From assembly GCF_000160835.1 (NCBI RefSeq), contig NZ_GG700732.1, forward strand, positions 408,929 through 434,455: a DNA stretch of 25,527 nt, read 5' to 3'. The DNA comes from Limosilactobacillus antri DSM 16041 (GTDB lineage: Bacteria; Bacillota; Bacilli; Lactobacillales; Lactobacillaceae). Below the pieces are notes generated by a model. It did not search any database, was not told the DNA's origin, and saw nothing but the letters and a program-made list of their open reading frames with translations. Below, piece by piece: positions 15,518-24,510 of this stretch (the first letter of the stretch is position 1; each line of letters starts with the position of its first letter). Position numbers and translations under genes: made by a program.

Positions 15518-16382
15518 TGATTCCCTCCGCGTTTAAATCACCAGGAACTTCCATTGTAATCGGGCCCAGCTTCCCCTTCCGCAAATCAAAGATCAAGCGC
15601 TCACTAGCCCGGTCGTAGTCGTCGCGAAAACCAAGTTTGTTGGTAATCGTCAGCAGGAGATCAGGATCGCTAACTGCCGGGTCCAGGTCCTGGTCGGTCA
15701 GCCGGTAGCGCTTCTTCAACAGGTCGGGCTGGTGGGCGCGCAGGTAAGCCAGGGCAAATAAAGCCACATCATCCTTCGGGTAGAGACTGTCCTTAATCGC
15801 ACCAGAAAGGGCCAGCATCACCCCCCGCTTGGGACTGGCAAACTTGTGCCACAAGACCCCCGGAGTGTCCAGCAGTTCCAATTCCGCCGACGAGCGCAGC
15901 CACTGCTGCCCGGTTGTCACGCCGGGGCGGTTCCCCGTCTGGGCAACGTTCTTCTTCACCAGGTGGTTGAGGAGGGTCGACTTGCCGACGTTCGGCACCC
16001 CCACGCACATGGCCCGGATTGGCCGCTTCTTTAACCCCTTCGCCGCTTCCTGGACCAACTGGTCATGGAGGATTTCCTTGCTCTTAGCCGTCACCAGCTT
16101 GCTGACGTTATGGCGACGAGAATCCAGCGCCAAAACCGGCTGGCCCTGGTCCGCAAAGAACCGCTGCCATTCGGCCAGGCGGTCGGGATCTGCCAAGTCG
16201 GTCTTGGTCATGATTAATAGGCGGGGCTTTTCACCCGCCGCTAACGCCACTTCCGGGTTCTGGGACGAATAGGGAACCCGGGCGTCTACTAACTCAAAAA
16301 CAATATCAACTAACGGCATTTGCTCACGAATTTGCCGCAGAGCCTTGGCCATATGGCCGGGAAACCATTGAATTGTTGCCAT
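15510..16382 (-). CDS. rbgA: Ribosome biogenesis GTPase RbgA (YlqF)
   Basis: A 290-residue circularly permuted GTPase required for late assembly of the 50S subunit. The order of motifs shows the permutation: the G4 motif TKTD (59-62) precedes the P-loop GVPNVGKST (128-136), the G2 region RPGVTTG and the G3 DTPG (172-175). The N-terminal WFPGHMAKA segment is typical of the family, and the C-terminal domain (about 200-290) contacts the ribosome. A GGAGGGAG site precedes the ATG. yozE lies 12 nt upstream and rnhB overlaps its end, placing it within the degV-to-dprA cluster. Confidence 0.96.
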   Translation of the reverse strand: MATIQWFPGHMAKALRQIREQMPLVDIVFELVDARVPYSSQNPEVALAAGEKPRLLIMTKTDLADPDRLAEWQRFFADQGQPVLALDSRRHNVSKLVTAKSKEILHDQLVQEAAKGLKKRPIRAMCVGVPNVGKSTLLNHLVKKNVAQTGNRPGVTTGQQWLRSSAELELLDTPGVLWHKFASPKRGVMLALSGAIKDSLYPKDDVALFALAYLRAHQPDLLKKRYRLTDQDLDPAVSDPDLLLTITNKLGFRDDYDRASERLIFDLRKGKLGPITMEVPGDLNAEGINE

Positions 16383-16394
16383 ACTAACTCCCTC

Positions 16395-16619
16395 CTAATT
16401 CATTGCGTCCAAATAGCGCCGCCAGGCTGCATCAAAAATGGTCATTGATGGCAGGTAGTCCGCACTTTCTTCCAAATATTGCGAAATTTCCTCGAAGTCG
16501 GTTGACTGCTTCGGAAATGCGGAGTCTAAAAAAGCGTTATTGGCAAACTGCTCAATTTCGTCTGCACTATTGGGATTACGCTGGGTCATTAAGTAGCGGT
16601 AAAAACTTTCCTGGTTCAT
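16395..16619 (-). CDS. yozE: YozE family protein (UPF0346)
   Basis: A 74-residue acidic cytosolic protein with the YozE SAM-like fold. Recognisable segments are SFYRYLMTQR at the N-terminus, ANNAFLDSAFPKQSTDFEEISQYLEE in the middle and SMTIFDAAWRRYL at the end. Length and pattern match the family; its function is unknown, though a nucleic acid role has been suggested from the fold. An AGGGGTG site precedes the ATG. It sits between ypmS (17 nt) and rbgA (12 nt), in the same operon. Confidence 0.92.
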   Translation of the reverse strand: MNQESFYRYLMTQRNPNSADEIEQFANNAFLDSAFPKQSTDFEEISQYLEESADYLPSMTIFDAAWRRYLDAMN

Positions 16620-16636
16620 TCTTCAACACCCCTTCA

Positions 16637-17245
16637 CTAATTTGCCGGGACGGTAATTAGGAACTTAAAGCGCCCCTTTGCCATGTTGATTTCCTCGGCC
16701 GAATACTTCAGTGACCGTTTGGCACTGTACTGGTTAAGGTCCAGCAAGATTGTCTTCTTCTTGGCATTAATTTTTACCCATTTGGGAACGTTATAGTTTT
16801 TCGCGATGTAGCCCATTACGATCTTGACGGGAATATTGAGCCGGCCGATGGACAGTCCCCGGGCCCTTAGCAAAACGTTCCCGTCTGGTTGACGTTCGGG
16901 AATGAAGTTAAGGGCAAAGCGGATCTTGGCCCCCAAAAACTTCGTGTCCCCCGCCAAAGTCGCGTATTGCTGGCCAACAATGAAGGTGTATTTCACCTGC
17001 TGGCCCTTTAAAAACCGGTTGAGGTAGTTTGCCGCAAGGGCGTTGACCTGGTGACGGTTTAACTCCACCGTCATTGACGTATCGCCAACTGCCGCCTTTT
17101 GGGTTACTGCCGGGGCCGGCGCTGGGGCAGTGACCCGGTTAATGATCACCCCCGTTGCCAGTATAATGGCCGCCAGCAAAACGATAAACGCCCACTTCCA
17201 CCAGTTAATGGTCCGGCCTGTTTTCACTGTTCTCTGCTTGTCCAT
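16637..17245 (-). CDS. ypmS: YpmS family protein (DUF2140), membrane-anchored
   Basis: A 202-residue protein with a short basic cytoplasmic N-terminus, one membrane helix at about 17-37 (WKWAFIVLLAAIILATGVII) and an extracellular domain of about 160 residues. The domain shows the YpmS/DUF2140 pattern: VELNRHQVNALAANYL, YTFIVGQQYATLAGDTKFLG, LSIGRLNIPVKIVMGYI and FKFLITVPAN. Its biochemical role is unknown; the family neighbours the GDSL hydrolase gene in many Firmicutes, as here (3-nt gap). A GAGGT site precedes the ATG. Cell-surface location is inferred from the single helix followed by a soluble domain. Confidence 0.87.
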   Translation of the reverse strand: MDKQRTVKTGRTINWWKWAFIVLLAAIILATGVIINRVTAPAPAPAVTQKAAVGDTSMTVELNRHQVNALAANYLNRFLKGQQVKYTFIVGQQYATLAGDTKFLGAKIRFALNFIPERQPDGNVLLRARGLSIGRLNIPVKIVMGYIAKNYNVPKWVKINAKKKTILLDLNQYSAKRSLKYSAEEINMAKGRFKFLITVPAN

Positions 17246-17248
17246 AGT

Positions 17249-18154
17249 TTACCTCTTTACGTACTCCCAACTATCGTGCTGCTGCATTGTCTGAAAGAGA
17301 CGGTCCGCCATTTGTTCGTAGCCACGGTGGTTGGGGTGAAAATTGTCCTCAGTTGAAATGTACTGGTTCAAATTATGGTCCTTGTTCTTCATAATGTTAA
17401 GCAAACGAGCCTGGCTAACCTTTCCCTGGTTGGCCTGCTGTTCCTTCTGGACCAATTGGCGCCGCTGGTCCGCGGTCTTGTACTGCCCCCAGGACATCAA
17501 ATGATTAATGTCAACAAAATAAGCGGGCTGGTAGCCCCGGGTTACCTGCGCCGTCGTGGTGTTCCATTTGGCAATGGAATCGTTGATAGTATCAACATCA
17601 GGGAAGTAGGTATAAACGGGATTGTAGATGCTCAGTACAAAAATTGGTGCCCGCGGATTCTGCTTGCGGACCGCCTGGAGCAGCTTATTCAAGCTCGTGG
17701 TGTAGGTTTGCTGGGCGGCAGCAACGTCCTTATCAATCGTCTGCGGCGAATTCATAACGTTTTTTTGCAGGTTTTGCAGGAGGTCGTTGCCCCCGACGGT
17801 CATGGTAATCACGTCCGCCTGACGCAGGTCCTGCTGCATCGCCTTTTGTGAATTCAGACGCGCTAGGATTTGGTCTGACCGGTCCCCACTGACCCCATAA
17901 TTAGCGGTTTCAACGGTGGTCTGCCGGTAGCGGTCTTCAATCTTTTGTTTAATTATTCCCACATAGCCGCCATTTTTCGTTTCATCCCCCTGGCCAAAAG
18001 TCAGCGAATCACCGATTGCTACCAGGTGAACGTTCTTCTTTTGCACATATGCCGGCGCTGATGACCGGTGACCAACCGAATGACGGTAAAAATACCAGCC
18101 GCCGAGTACGATCAGCAAACACAGGAGCAGTATTAACCACCATTTTTTCTTCAC
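17249..18154 (-). CDS. ypmR: SGNH/GDSL-family hydrolase (YpmR-like), membrane-anchored
   Basis: A 301-residue lipase/esterase-like protein, probably an extracytoplasmic hydrolase of lipid or cell-wall esters. One N-terminal membrane helix (about 6-23) is followed by the SGNH core: block I GDSLTFGQG with Ser50, block II NYGVSGDRS, block III TVGGNDLL, and block V DNFHPNHRG with Asp270 and His273. The start is a GTG at 18154, 8 nt after AGGAGG; the nearby ATG is out of frame, and the longer open frame to 18202 runs into the degV terminator hairpin. It lies immediately before ypmS, the usual partner. Confidence 0.88.
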   Translation of the reverse strand: MKKKWWLILLLCLLIVLGGWYFYRHSVGHRSSAPAYVQKKNVHLVAIGDSLTFGQGDETKNGGYVGIIKQKIEDRYRQTTVETANYGVSGDRSDQILARLNSQKAMQQDLRQADVITMTVGGNDLLQNLQKNVMNSPQTIDKDVAAAQQTYTTSLNKLLQAVRKQNPRAPIFVLSIYNPVYTYFPDVDTINDSIAKWNTTTAQVTRGYQPAYFVDINHLMSWGQYKTADQRRQLVQKEQQANQGKVSQARLLNIMKNKDHNLNQYISTEDNFHPNHRGYEQMADRLFQTMQQHDSWEYVKR

Positions 18155-18175
18155 AACATTGTCCTCCTCTGAACA

Positions 18176-18206
18176 AGAAATGCGGCCCCCTCGTGACCGC
18201 ATTTCT
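18176..18206 (-). terminator. Hairpin after degV, possible terminator
   Basis: AGAAATGCGG (18176-18185) is complementary to CCGCATTTCT (18197-18206) around an 11-nt loop. It begins 10 nt after the degV stop. The U-run after the stem is poor, so it may only attenuate transcription into ypmR. Confidence 0.5.
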
Positions 18207-18216
18207 CAATCTTAAT

Positions 18217-19059
18217 TTATTCAGTATAGTACAACAGGCAGCAAGCCCCCATCCCAGTGTGGGTGGCGATGATCGGAACCGTCTCCCGAACAACCACTGG
18301 GATGTCTGGGTAGCGCTCCTCAACCGCGGCTTTGAGCCGGTTGACCTCCTTGTCGCCCTCCACGTGGGAAATCCCAATCCGCACTGGCCGCGGACCGTCC
18401 GCCATCTCTTTGAGGATTCGATCCCACTCCTTATGGATGGCCTTGGTGCCCCGGCCCTTCATAATAATATGAATTTGGCCGCCATAGACCTGGAGCATAA
18501 TCTTAATGTTCAAGAGGTTCGATAGCGCTCCGGCAAACTTGCTGACCCGGCCACCTGCTACCAGGTTGTCCAGGTTGTCAATCGCCAGATAAAGCTTTGA
18601 CTTATTTAAGACGTCCTTCATCTTGGCAATGGCGTCGTCAACACTGCCGCCGTCCTCCAAGACCTTGGCAGCCGCGACAATTTGAAAGGCCATTCCCTGG
18701 TCAGTCGTCTGGGAGTCATAAACCGTCACCTTCGTCTTGGTCATTGTGGCCGCCTGCTCCGCCGCATGGACGGTTCCGCTAATCGACTCCATCATCGTCA
18801 CGCAGAGGACTTCACTCCCGTCCGCCCCCAGCTTGTCAAAGGCGTCGACAAACTTGCCGATTGGCGGTTGTGACGTCTTGGGCAGCGACTTGGCGTTTTT
18901 CATCATTTCGGGAAACTGGTCATTCGTGATGGTCTCCCGCTCTACGTAAATCGTGTCATCAATCATTACCGTTAAGGGAACAATCGTAATTTGATACTTT
19001 TTAATTTCTTCTTCGGTTAAGCCTGCCGATGAATCACAGACAATTTTTACTTGAGACAT
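18217..19059 (-). CDS. DegV family fatty-acid-binding protein (FakB-like)
   Basis: A 280-residue two-domain DegV protein. Members bind a fatty acid and present it to the kinase FakA for incorporation into phospholipid. The N-terminal segment VKIVCDSSAGLT, the conserved SLPKTSQPPIGKF motif that contacts the carboxylate, VTVYDSQTTDQGMAFQI, and the C-terminal THTGMGACCLLYY segment fit the family. No FakA gene is nearby, which is common. The ATG follows GGAGGAG by about 10 nt. A minus-strand TATAAT at 19147-19142 is the likely -10 box, and a long palindrome (19100-19128) lies in the leader. Confidence 0.92.
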   Translation of the reverse strand: MSQVKIVCDSSAGLTEEEIKKYQITIVPLTVMIDDTIYVERETITNDQFPEMMKNAKSLPKTSQPPIGKFVDAFDKLGADGSEVLCVTMMESISGTVHAAEQAATMTKTKVTVYDSQTTDQGMAFQIVAAAKVLEDGGSVDDAIAKMKDVLNKSKLYLAIDNLDNLVAGGRVSKFAGALSNLLNIKIMLQVYGGQIHIIMKGRGTKAIHKEWDRILKEMADGPRPVRIGISHVEGDKEVNRLKAAVEERYPDIPVVVRETVPIIATHTGMGACCLLYYTE

Positions 19060-19091
19060 GGAAAATTCGCTCCTCCTTGTCGGCCATTATG

Positions 19092-19100
19092 TGTTATAAT
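19092..19100 (+). promoter_or_regulatory. Extended -10 promoter of hlyIII
   Basis: TGTTATAAT on plus is an extended -10 (TGnTATAAT) with no clear -35. Initiation near 19107 falls inside the palindrome at 19100-19128, leaving a leader of about 140 nt before hlyIII. Confidence 0.5.
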
Positions 19101-19128
19101 TTTATCTAGTTTCGATAACTAGATAAAA
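19100..19128. repeat. Perfect palindrome between facing degV and hlyIII promoters
   Basis: TTTTATCTAGTT and AACTAGATAAAA form 12-bp exact arms around TCGAT. It lies immediately downstream of the plus -10 (19095-19100) and downstream of the minus -10 (19147-19142), a good position for a dimeric repressor operator on both genes. It is too AT-rich for a terminator. Confidence 0.7.
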
Positions 19129-19141
19129 GGTTTACAAAACC

Positions 19142-19147
19142 ATTATA
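19142..19147 (-). promoter_or_regulatory. -10 box of the degV promoter
   Basis: TATAAT on the minus strand, 83 nt before the degV ATG. No good -35 is visible at 16-18 nt. Transcription would start near 19135 and cross the palindrome. Confidence 0.4.
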
Positions 19148-19249
19148 ACGAAAAACGGTGATATTTAAATCCTTAATTCAATTTTTATAGTAATAGTATA
19201 CCAAAAAGCCCTTTAGAATTCACCGCAGATTGGCCCGAAAGGAGTAATA

Positions 19250-19894
19250 ATGTTGGCACAAGCAAACAAGACAGACAGCAAAACCCTCTTAATCGAAATC
19301 GGCAATGCCATTACCCACGGAATTGGTACCGCACTGGCAATTGCCGGTCTGGTATTCTTGATTATTCGGGCAGCGCACACCGGAAGTCCGATGCGGGTCG
19401 TTACCTTTACCATCTACGGCAGTATCCTCGTCCTCTTCTACCTCTCGTCGACCCTCTTCCACGCCCTCGTCTTTACCAAAGCCAAGCACCTCTTTCAGGT
19501 GTTCGACCATTGCATGATCTACCTTTTGATTGCCGGAACCTACACCCCCTACTGCCTAGTCGCCATCAGGGGCTGGGAAGGCTGGACGATGTTTGGGATT
19601 ATCTGGGCGCTGGCCGTCCTGGGGGTCGTTTATAAGAGCATCTGGCTCAAACACAAGAGCACCTATTCGACCCTGATTTACGTCTTGATGGGCTGGCTGT
19701 GCGTCTTCGCCTTTTTCCCGCTCTGGCACGCACTTGGTCCCGTCGGCTTTGGGCTGCTCCTCGCGGGGGGCGTTACCTTTACCCTGGGGGCCTTGCTATA
19801 CAGCCGGCCAACCGCCTACACCCACTTCATCTGGCACTTCTTCGTCCTCGCCGGAACCGCACTGATGTACTTTTCAATCCTGCTTTACGTTTAG
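19250..19894 (+). CDS. Hemolysin III family membrane protein (TrhA/PAQR-like)
   Basis: A 214-residue integral membrane protein with seven predicted helices, of the hemolysin III/PAQR superfamily. The conserved metal-site segments are present: NAITHG near the N-terminus, SSTLFHAL in helix 2-3, DHCMIYLLIAGTYTPYC, and THFIWHFFVLAG in the last helix. Bacterial members have been linked to membrane-fluidity control; the hemolysin name is historical. AAAGGAG precedes the ATG by 5 nt. The 3' end overlaps the convergent dfrA gene by 21 nt, and its terminator appears to lie inside dfrA (19959-19991). Confidence 0.92.
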   Translation: MLAQANKTDSKTLLIEIGNAITHGIGTALAIAGLVFLIIRAAHTGSPMRVVTFTIYGSILVLFYLSSTLFHALVFTKAKHLFQVFDHCMIYLLIAGTYTPYCLVAIRGWEGWTMFGIIWALAVLGVVYKSIWLKHKSTYSTLIYVLMGWLCVFAFFPLWHALGPVGFGLLLAGGVTFTLGALLYSRPTAYTHFIWHFFVLAGTALMYFSILLYV

Positions 19895-20371
19895 CACCCA
19901 CTTTTCAAACCAGCAGGCCACCTGACCGGCTTCCTCAACTGGCTGCCGGTCCACCAGCTGCCACCGATCATAATCGATCGGTGGCATTTTTGTGTCGCCG
20001 GCATAGTGGCCGTTGATCACTGTCCGGGTTAGAACCGTCGCCTGGTCCAACAACTGGGCAAAGATCTGGGCCCCGCCGATGACGGCCACTTCCTGCTCAG
20101 GGGTCCGGGCCAGCCACTGCTTAAAATCAGCGGTCGTAGCGAGTGATTGAACGCGCCCGTCTTCAACTGGGTGGTGGGTCAAAACCACGTTTTCCCGGTG
20201 CGGTAATGGCCGGCCGATCGACTCGTAGGTCCGGCGGCCCATCACAACCGGGCGGCCGACCGTCTCCCGCTTAAAGTGGCGCAGGTCCGCGCTCACGTGC
20301 CAGGGCAGATCATGGTCCTTGCCAATCCAGCCGTCGAGGTCCTCCGCCCACACAAAGTTTACTTCTGTCAT
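19874..20371 (-). CDS. dfrA: Dihydrofolate reductase
   Basis: A 165-residue chromosomal DHFR that reduces dihydrofolate to tetrahydrofolate with NADPH. Visible are FVWAEDLDGWIGKDHDLPWHVSADLRHFK with the catalytic Asp29, GRPVVMGRRTYESIGRPLPHRENVVLT, and AVIGGAQIFAQLL (the Gly-Gly cofactor loop). Length is usual. It is 9 nt downstream of thyA, which makes the dihydrofolate it recycles, so the two are co-expressed. Its 3' end overlaps hlyIII by 21 nt tail to tail, and the codons for about KMPPIDYDRW form a perfect hairpin read as an hlyIII terminator on the other strand. Confidence 0.96.
   Translation of the reverse strand: MTEVNFVWAEDLDGWIGKDHDLPWHVSADLRHFKRETVGRPVVMGRRTYESIGRPLPHRENVVLTHHPVEDGRVQSLATTADFKQWLARTPEQEVAVIGGAQIFAQLLDQATVLTRTVINGHYAGDTKMPPIDYDRWQLVDRQPVEEAGQVACWFEKWVLNVKQD
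19959..19991 (+). terminator. hlyIII terminator embedded antisense in dfrA
   Basis: TGCCACCGATC (19959-19969) and GATCGGTGGCA (19976-19986) form an exact 11-bp stem with a 6-nt loop, followed by TTTTT. The U-run occurs only on plus, so it should stop hlyIII transcripts about 65 nt after the stop codon without stopping dfrA. Confidence 0.75.
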
Positions 20372-20380
20372 TGGATCCTC

Positions 20381-21343
20381 CTAAACCGCTACCGGGGCCT
20401 TGATTGCCGCCTCATGGGTGTAGCCCGCCAGCTTAATATCCGTCATTTCATACTGGTCAATTGGCTTCGGTTCTGCCGGCAAGATCAGCTGGGGCGCTTC
20501 ACGGGGCGTCCGCGAAAGCTGTTCTTTAACCTGATCAAGGTGGTTCAGGTAAATGTGGGCATCCCCGAGGGTGTGGACAAAATCACCGACCTGCAGGCCG
20601 CACTGGTGGGCAATCATATGGGTCAAAAGAGCGTAGCTGGCAATGTTGAACGGAACCCCCAGGAAAATGTCGGCACTCCGCTGGTAAAGCTGACAGCTGA
20701 GTTTGCCATCATTGACGTAAAACTGGAACATCGTGTGACACGGTGGCAGCGCCATCGATGGCACATCCTCGGGGTTCCAAGCGGAAACAATCATCCGCCG
20801 GGAATCCGGGGTCGTCTTGATCTGGTGAATGACGTTGGCAATCTGGTCAATCGTTTGTCCATTGCTGGTCTTCCAGTGCCGCCACTGGCTCCCGTAAACC
20901 AGCCCGAGGTCCCCATACTTTTTCGCGAAGTCTTCGTCATCAACGATGCGCTGGCAAAAGGCCTTTTTCTCCGCGAGGTACTGTTGCTTAAAGTCGGCGT
21001 CCACTAGCCAGCGGTGGCCAAAGTCGGTCATGTCTGGGCCGTGGTATTCATCACTCTCGACCCATTTCTTAAAGGCCCACTCATCCCAGATGTGGTTATG
21101 GTGCTGGAGGAGGAAGCGGATGTTGGTGTCTCCCCGCAGGAACCACAGTAGTTCACTCTTGATTAAGCCAAATGGGACCTTCTTCGTCGTCAAAATCGGG
21201 AAGCCCTTGGAAAGGTCAAAGCGCATTTGGTAGCCGAAGACCGACCGGGTGCCCGTCCCGGTCCGGTCGGTTTTTTCGTGACCATGTTTTAGTACGTAAC
21301 GGGCCAACTCAAGGTATTGCTGCTCATTTTGGTTTTCTACCAC
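20381..21343 (-). CDS. thyA: Thymidylate synthase
   Basis: A 320-residue enzyme that methylates dUMP to dTMP using methylenetetrahydrofolate. The catalytic cysteine is Cys202 in [25 protein letters not shown] (24-37), [13 protein letters not shown] segment [31 protein letters not shown] and [20 protein letters not shown] are all present. It is about 55 residues longer than E. coli ThyA because of an insertion around residues 90-140, a feature known from Lactobacillus casei thymidylate synthase. It lies 16 nt downstream of the ABC-F gene and 9 nt upstream of dfrA. Confidence 0.97.
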   Translation of the reverse strand: MVENQNEQQYLELARYVLKHGHEKTDRTGTGTRSVFGYQMRFDLSKGFPILTTKKVPFGLIKSELLWFLRGDTNIRFLLQHHNHIWDEWAFKKWVESDEYHGPDMTDFGHRWLVDADFKQQYLAEKKAFCQRIVDDEDFAKKYGDLGLVYGSQWRHWKTSNGQTIDQIANVIHQIKTTPDSRRMIVSAWNPEDVPSMALPPCHTMFQFYVNDGKLSCQLYQRSADIFLGVPFNIASYALLTHMIAHQCGLQVGDFVHTLGDAHIYLNHLDQVKEQLSRTPREAPQLILPAEPKPIDQYEMTDIKLAGYTHEAAIKAPVAV

Positions 21344-21359
21344 TTGTCTTACTCCTTTA

Positions 21360-23261
21360 CTATTCCACGTAATTGCTCAAGTATTCCCAGCGGGCCGTCT
21401 TTTCATCGACTTCCTGCTGAACTTCATTTAATTCCTTTTGAAAGGCCGCCAGCTTGGGGTAATCGTTGGCAGCTGCGGCCATTCCCTGTTCAATTTCCTG
21501 CTGCTTCTGGCTAAGGTCATCCAGGTCCTGGTTAATCTGTTTCCACTCAATTTCTTCGGCATAGGTTAGCTTCGTTTTTTCGGCGGGCTGCTTTTTAACG
21601 GGTGCAGGCCGGCTGGCCTTAGCCTTTGAGGCCTTAGGAGCATCCTGCTCGCTTTCCTTGGCCTGCCGTTGCTGCTTCAGATAGTCCGTGAAGTAGCCCG
21701 TGTAGCGTTCGATGTTTCCCTGTCCATGGAAAACCAGCAGGTTATCCGCCACCTTGTCGAGGAAGTAACGGTCGTGGGACACGGTGATGACCGTCCCGGC
21801 AAAATTATCTAGGTAGTCTTCCAACACGGTCAGCGTCCCAATATCCAGGTCGTTCGTCGGTTCGTCGAGGAGCAGGACGTTGGGCTGCTGCATTAAAATC
21901 TTGAGCAGGTACAGGCGGCGCTTTTCGCCACCAGACAGCTTCCGGATCAGGGTTCCGTGCATGAAGCGCGGGAACAGGAAGCGCTCCAGCAGCTGGGTAA
22001 CACTAATTTTATTACCGTCCTTATCCGTCACACTATCGGCAACTTCGGTCAAAAAGCTGATCATCCGCTGGTCGTCGTCGACCCCCTCGGTTTGCTGGGT
22101 ATAGTAGCCCAGCTTGACCGTTTCCCCAATCTTAACGACCCCGCTGTCCAGGGGCAGCCGGTCAGCAATCACGTTCAAAAGACTGGTCTTGCCGGCACCG
22201 TTTTCACCGGTAATTCCGATTCGATCACCGGCTTGAACCAGCCAGTTGAAATTTTGAAGGATCTGGTGACCGCCCAGGTTCAGGCTGGCATCCTTAAATT
22301 CAAGCACGTCCTTGCCCAGTCGTTGGGAACCCAAGTTGATTGAAATATCCTCATCCGTTTTAAGCTTGCCGATCTCCCCTTCCAGCTGGTGAAAGTGGTT
22401 AATCCGTCCCTTCTGCTTCGTCGACCGCGCCTTGGCACCAGTCCGCATCCAAGCCAGCTCCTTTTTGTAGAGCTGCTGGTTCTTGCGTTCCGTTTCCTTG
22501 GCTAGTTCGACCCGCTCGGCTTTTTTCTGGACAAAGTCCTGGTAATTGCCATCGTACTGGTAGAGTTTGCCAAAGGATAGCTCCCAGATGTGGTTCGTCA
22601 CCTGGTCGAGGAAGTAGCGGTCATGGGTTACGACGACAACTGCTCCCTTATAGCTCGCCAAAAAATCCTGCAGCCAGACGACCGAATCGAGGTCGAGGTG
22701 GTTGGTGGGCTCATCTAGCAGTAGGAGGTCCGGCTGCTGGATCAGAACCTGCGCCAGGCCGACCCGTTTAAGCTGACCCCCGGACAAATCGGCAATCTTT
22801 TGACTGGTATCCTTAATCTTGAGCTGGGTCAGGATCGTCTTGATCCGGCTGTCGGCCTCCCAGGCATCTTCCTGGTCCATTCGCGCCTGCATCTTCGTAT
22901 AGCGGTCAATCGCCTGCTGGTCCTCCGGGTGCTTGCTAAAATTAGTCAGGGCCTGTTCATAGGCCCGAATTGTCTTAAAAACCGGTTGTTCACCATCAAA
23001 AACGGCTTCCATAATGGTTTTATTTTCGTCCAGCTGGGGCTGCTGGCGGAGGTAGCCGATAGAATAGTCATTCGGGGTGGTAATGGTCCCCCCCTCGGGA
23101 CGCGTTTCCCGGGCGATGGCGTTAAGCAAGCTCGTTTTGCCACTGCCGTTAACCCCAATCAGGCCAATCCGGTCGTTTTCGTTAATAATAAAGTTCACGT
23201 GGTCAAAAAGGACCTTTTCACCGTACGTACTGGTCAGCCCTTCTGCCTTCATCGTTTGCAT
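21360..23261 (-). CDS. ABC-F family ATPase (Uup/YfmR-like)
   Basis: A 633-residue cytosolic protein with two ABC domains and no membrane segments, of the ABC-F class that acts on the ribosome. Domain 1 has Walker A GVNGSGKT (36-43), signature LSGGQLKR (159-166) and Walker [13 protein letters not shown] with Glu184. Domain 2 has [16 protein letters not shown] and [12 protein letters not shown] basic linker lies between the domains, and a C-terminal coiled coil (about 560-633, Glu/Gln/Lys rich) matches the Uup/YfmR type, which helps stalled ribosomes or branched DNA metabolism. It is not clearly one of the antibiotic-resistance members. cca lies 20 nt upstream and thyA 16 nt downstream. Confidence 0.92.
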   Translation of the reverse strand: MQTMKAEGLTSTYGEKVLFDHVNFIINENDRIGLIGVNGSGKTSLLNAIARETRPEGGTITTPNDYSIGYLRQQPQLDENKTIMEAVFDGEQPVFKTIRAYEQALTNFSKHPEDQQAIDRYTKMQARMDQEDAWEADSRIKTILTQLKIKDTSQKIADLSGGQLKRVGLAQVLIQQPDLLLLDEPTNHLDLDSVVWLQDFLASYKGAVVVVTHDRYFLDQVTNHIWELSFGKLYQYDGNYQDFVQKKAERVELAKETERKNQQLYKKELAWMRTGAKARSTKQKGRINHFHQLEGEIGKLKTDEDISINLGSQRLGKDVLEFKDASLNLGGHQILQNFNWLVQAGDRIGITGENGAGKTSLLNVIADRLPLDSGVVKIGETVKLGYYTQQTEGVDDDQRMISFLTEVADSVTDKDGNKISVTQLLERFLFPRFMHGTLIRKLSGGEKRRLYLLKILMQQPNVLLLDEPTNDLDIGTLTVLEDYLDNFAGTVITVSHDRYFLDKVADNLLVFHGQGNIERYTGYFTDYLKQQRQAKESEQDAPKASKAKASRPAPVKKQPAEKTKLTYAEEIEWKQINQDLDDLSQKQQEIEQGMAAAANDYPKLAAFQKELNEVQQEVDEKTARWEYLSNYVE

Positions 23262-23281
23262 TTTTAATCAATCCTTCTTTG

Positions 23282-24487
23282 CTATTTTAAGCTGGCCGCG
23301 CGCTCCAGCAACACGGCTTTTTCGTTTGCCAACTGGCCATTGACGACGGCTTCCACCAACGTGTTGAGGACCTTCCCCAAGGCCGGGCCCGGTTTTAACC
23401 CGCCTTCTTGGATTAAGGTCCGCCCATCAATCGCTAATTCTCTAGCCGTCTTGATCGGCAAGGCATCGTACTGCTTTTTCAAGTCGCCGATTGACCGTTG
23501 CCAGCCGTAAATGGCCGCCACCTGGTTGGCGTCACTTAACGCTGGCCAACCGACTTTAAACATCAAATCTGGGGTGACCTGCTGATGACGGAGAGCGTTC
23601 ACCGCTAAAATAATCTTCCCCACCTGCTTGATGGTTTCGTTAGAAGTCTTCCACGTCCGCAGGAACTTGGCTGCTTCCCTTCCGCTTAAACCCAGCTGAA
23701 CGGCCAGCAAGGCCCACACCTGTTCAGTGTTTGCCAGCTTCCAGCCATTACCGTTCACTAACAAGCTGCTGAGCTGCTGGTGGGCATTAGCAAGTCCTGG
23801 ACAGTAGCGGTAAAGGCCCGTTTCCAAAAAGTCTTTTAACCCGGCCGGCGGGTTTTGACCCAAAAACATTTTTTCCAGTTCCACCCGGGTGCGTTCCACC
23901 GCAATCTTACTTAGCAGGTGGGCATTAGCCTTAATCCCCGTGCGGGTTGGCTGGTCAATCACAAAGTCCAGCTTGCTGGCAAAACGCACCGCCCGCATCA
24001 TCCGCAGGGCGTCCTCATGAAAGCGTTCGTTTGGGTCACCGACCGCCCGAATCAGCCGGCGGTGTAAGTCCCCCAGACCGTCAAAGAGGTCAACCACCTC
24101 ACCATTTTCTCGCAGGGCGAGGGCGTTAATGGTGAAATCACGCCGTTGCAAATCTTCCGCCAGGGAACGAACGAAGGTAACATTATCCGGTCGGCGGAAG
24201 TCCTGGTAGCCGGATTCGGTCCGAAAGGTGGTGGTTTCATACCCGATCCCGTGGTCGAGAATCATCACCGTTCCGTGCTCAATCCCGGTATCAACCGTGC
24301 GCTTGAAAATCCGTTTAATTTCACTAGGGTAGGCACTCGTAGCAATGTCGATATCGTGGATGGGGTCGCCAAGGATGGTATCGCGAACGCAGCCACCGAC
24401 AAAGTAAGCTTCAAAACCAGCCTCTTCAATTTTTTGGAGCACCGGACGGGCGGGCTCAAAGATCGCTGGTAGTTTTTTTATTATCAT
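23282..24487 (-). CDS. cca: CCA tRNA nucleotidyltransferase (class II)
   Basis: A 401-residue enzyme that adds or repairs the 3' CCA of tRNA. The catalytic head shows FVGGCVRDTILG (29-40) and the metal-binding DIDIAT (45-50), followed by DFTINAL (nucleotide region), the VERTRVELEKMF segment with the ERxxxE motif, and a C-terminal body and tail. Length is typical of Gram-positive enzymes. A good extended -10 (TGCTATAAT on minus, 24539-24531) lies about 45 nt upstream, overlapped by a quasi-palindrome. It is the first gene of cca-ABC-F-thyA-dfrA. Confidence 0.95.
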   Translation of the reverse strand: MIIKKLPAIFEPARPVLQKIEEAGFEAYFVGGCVRDTILGDPIHDIDIATSAYPSEIKRIFKRTVDTGIEHGTVMILDHGIGYETTTFRTESGYQDFRRPDNVTFVRSLAEDLQRRDFTINALALRENGEVVDLFDGLGDLHRRLIRAVGDPNERFHEDALRMMRAVRFASKLDFVIDQPTRTGIKANAHLLSKIAVERTRVELEKMFLGQNPPAGLKDFLETGLYRYCPGLANAHQQLSSLLVNGNGWKLANTEQVWALLAVQLGLSGREAAKFLRTWKTSNETIKQVGKIILAVNALRHQQVTPDLMFKVGWPALSDANQVAAIYGWQRSIGDLKKQYDALPIKTARELAIDGRTLIQEGGLKPGPALGKVLNTLVEAVVNGQLANEKAVLLERAASLK

Positions 24488-24510
24488 TTCATCAATCCCT
24501 TACCGTGAAA

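Noticed and set aside
17375..17851. A 158-codon open frame on plus
   Set aside because: It is antisense to the GDSL hydrolase gene, whose catalytic blocks are clear.
20276..21007. A 243-codon open frame on plus
   Set aside because: It lies antisense to thyA and dfrA, which have full family motifs; it has no recognisable domain and arises from high GC in the opposite strand.
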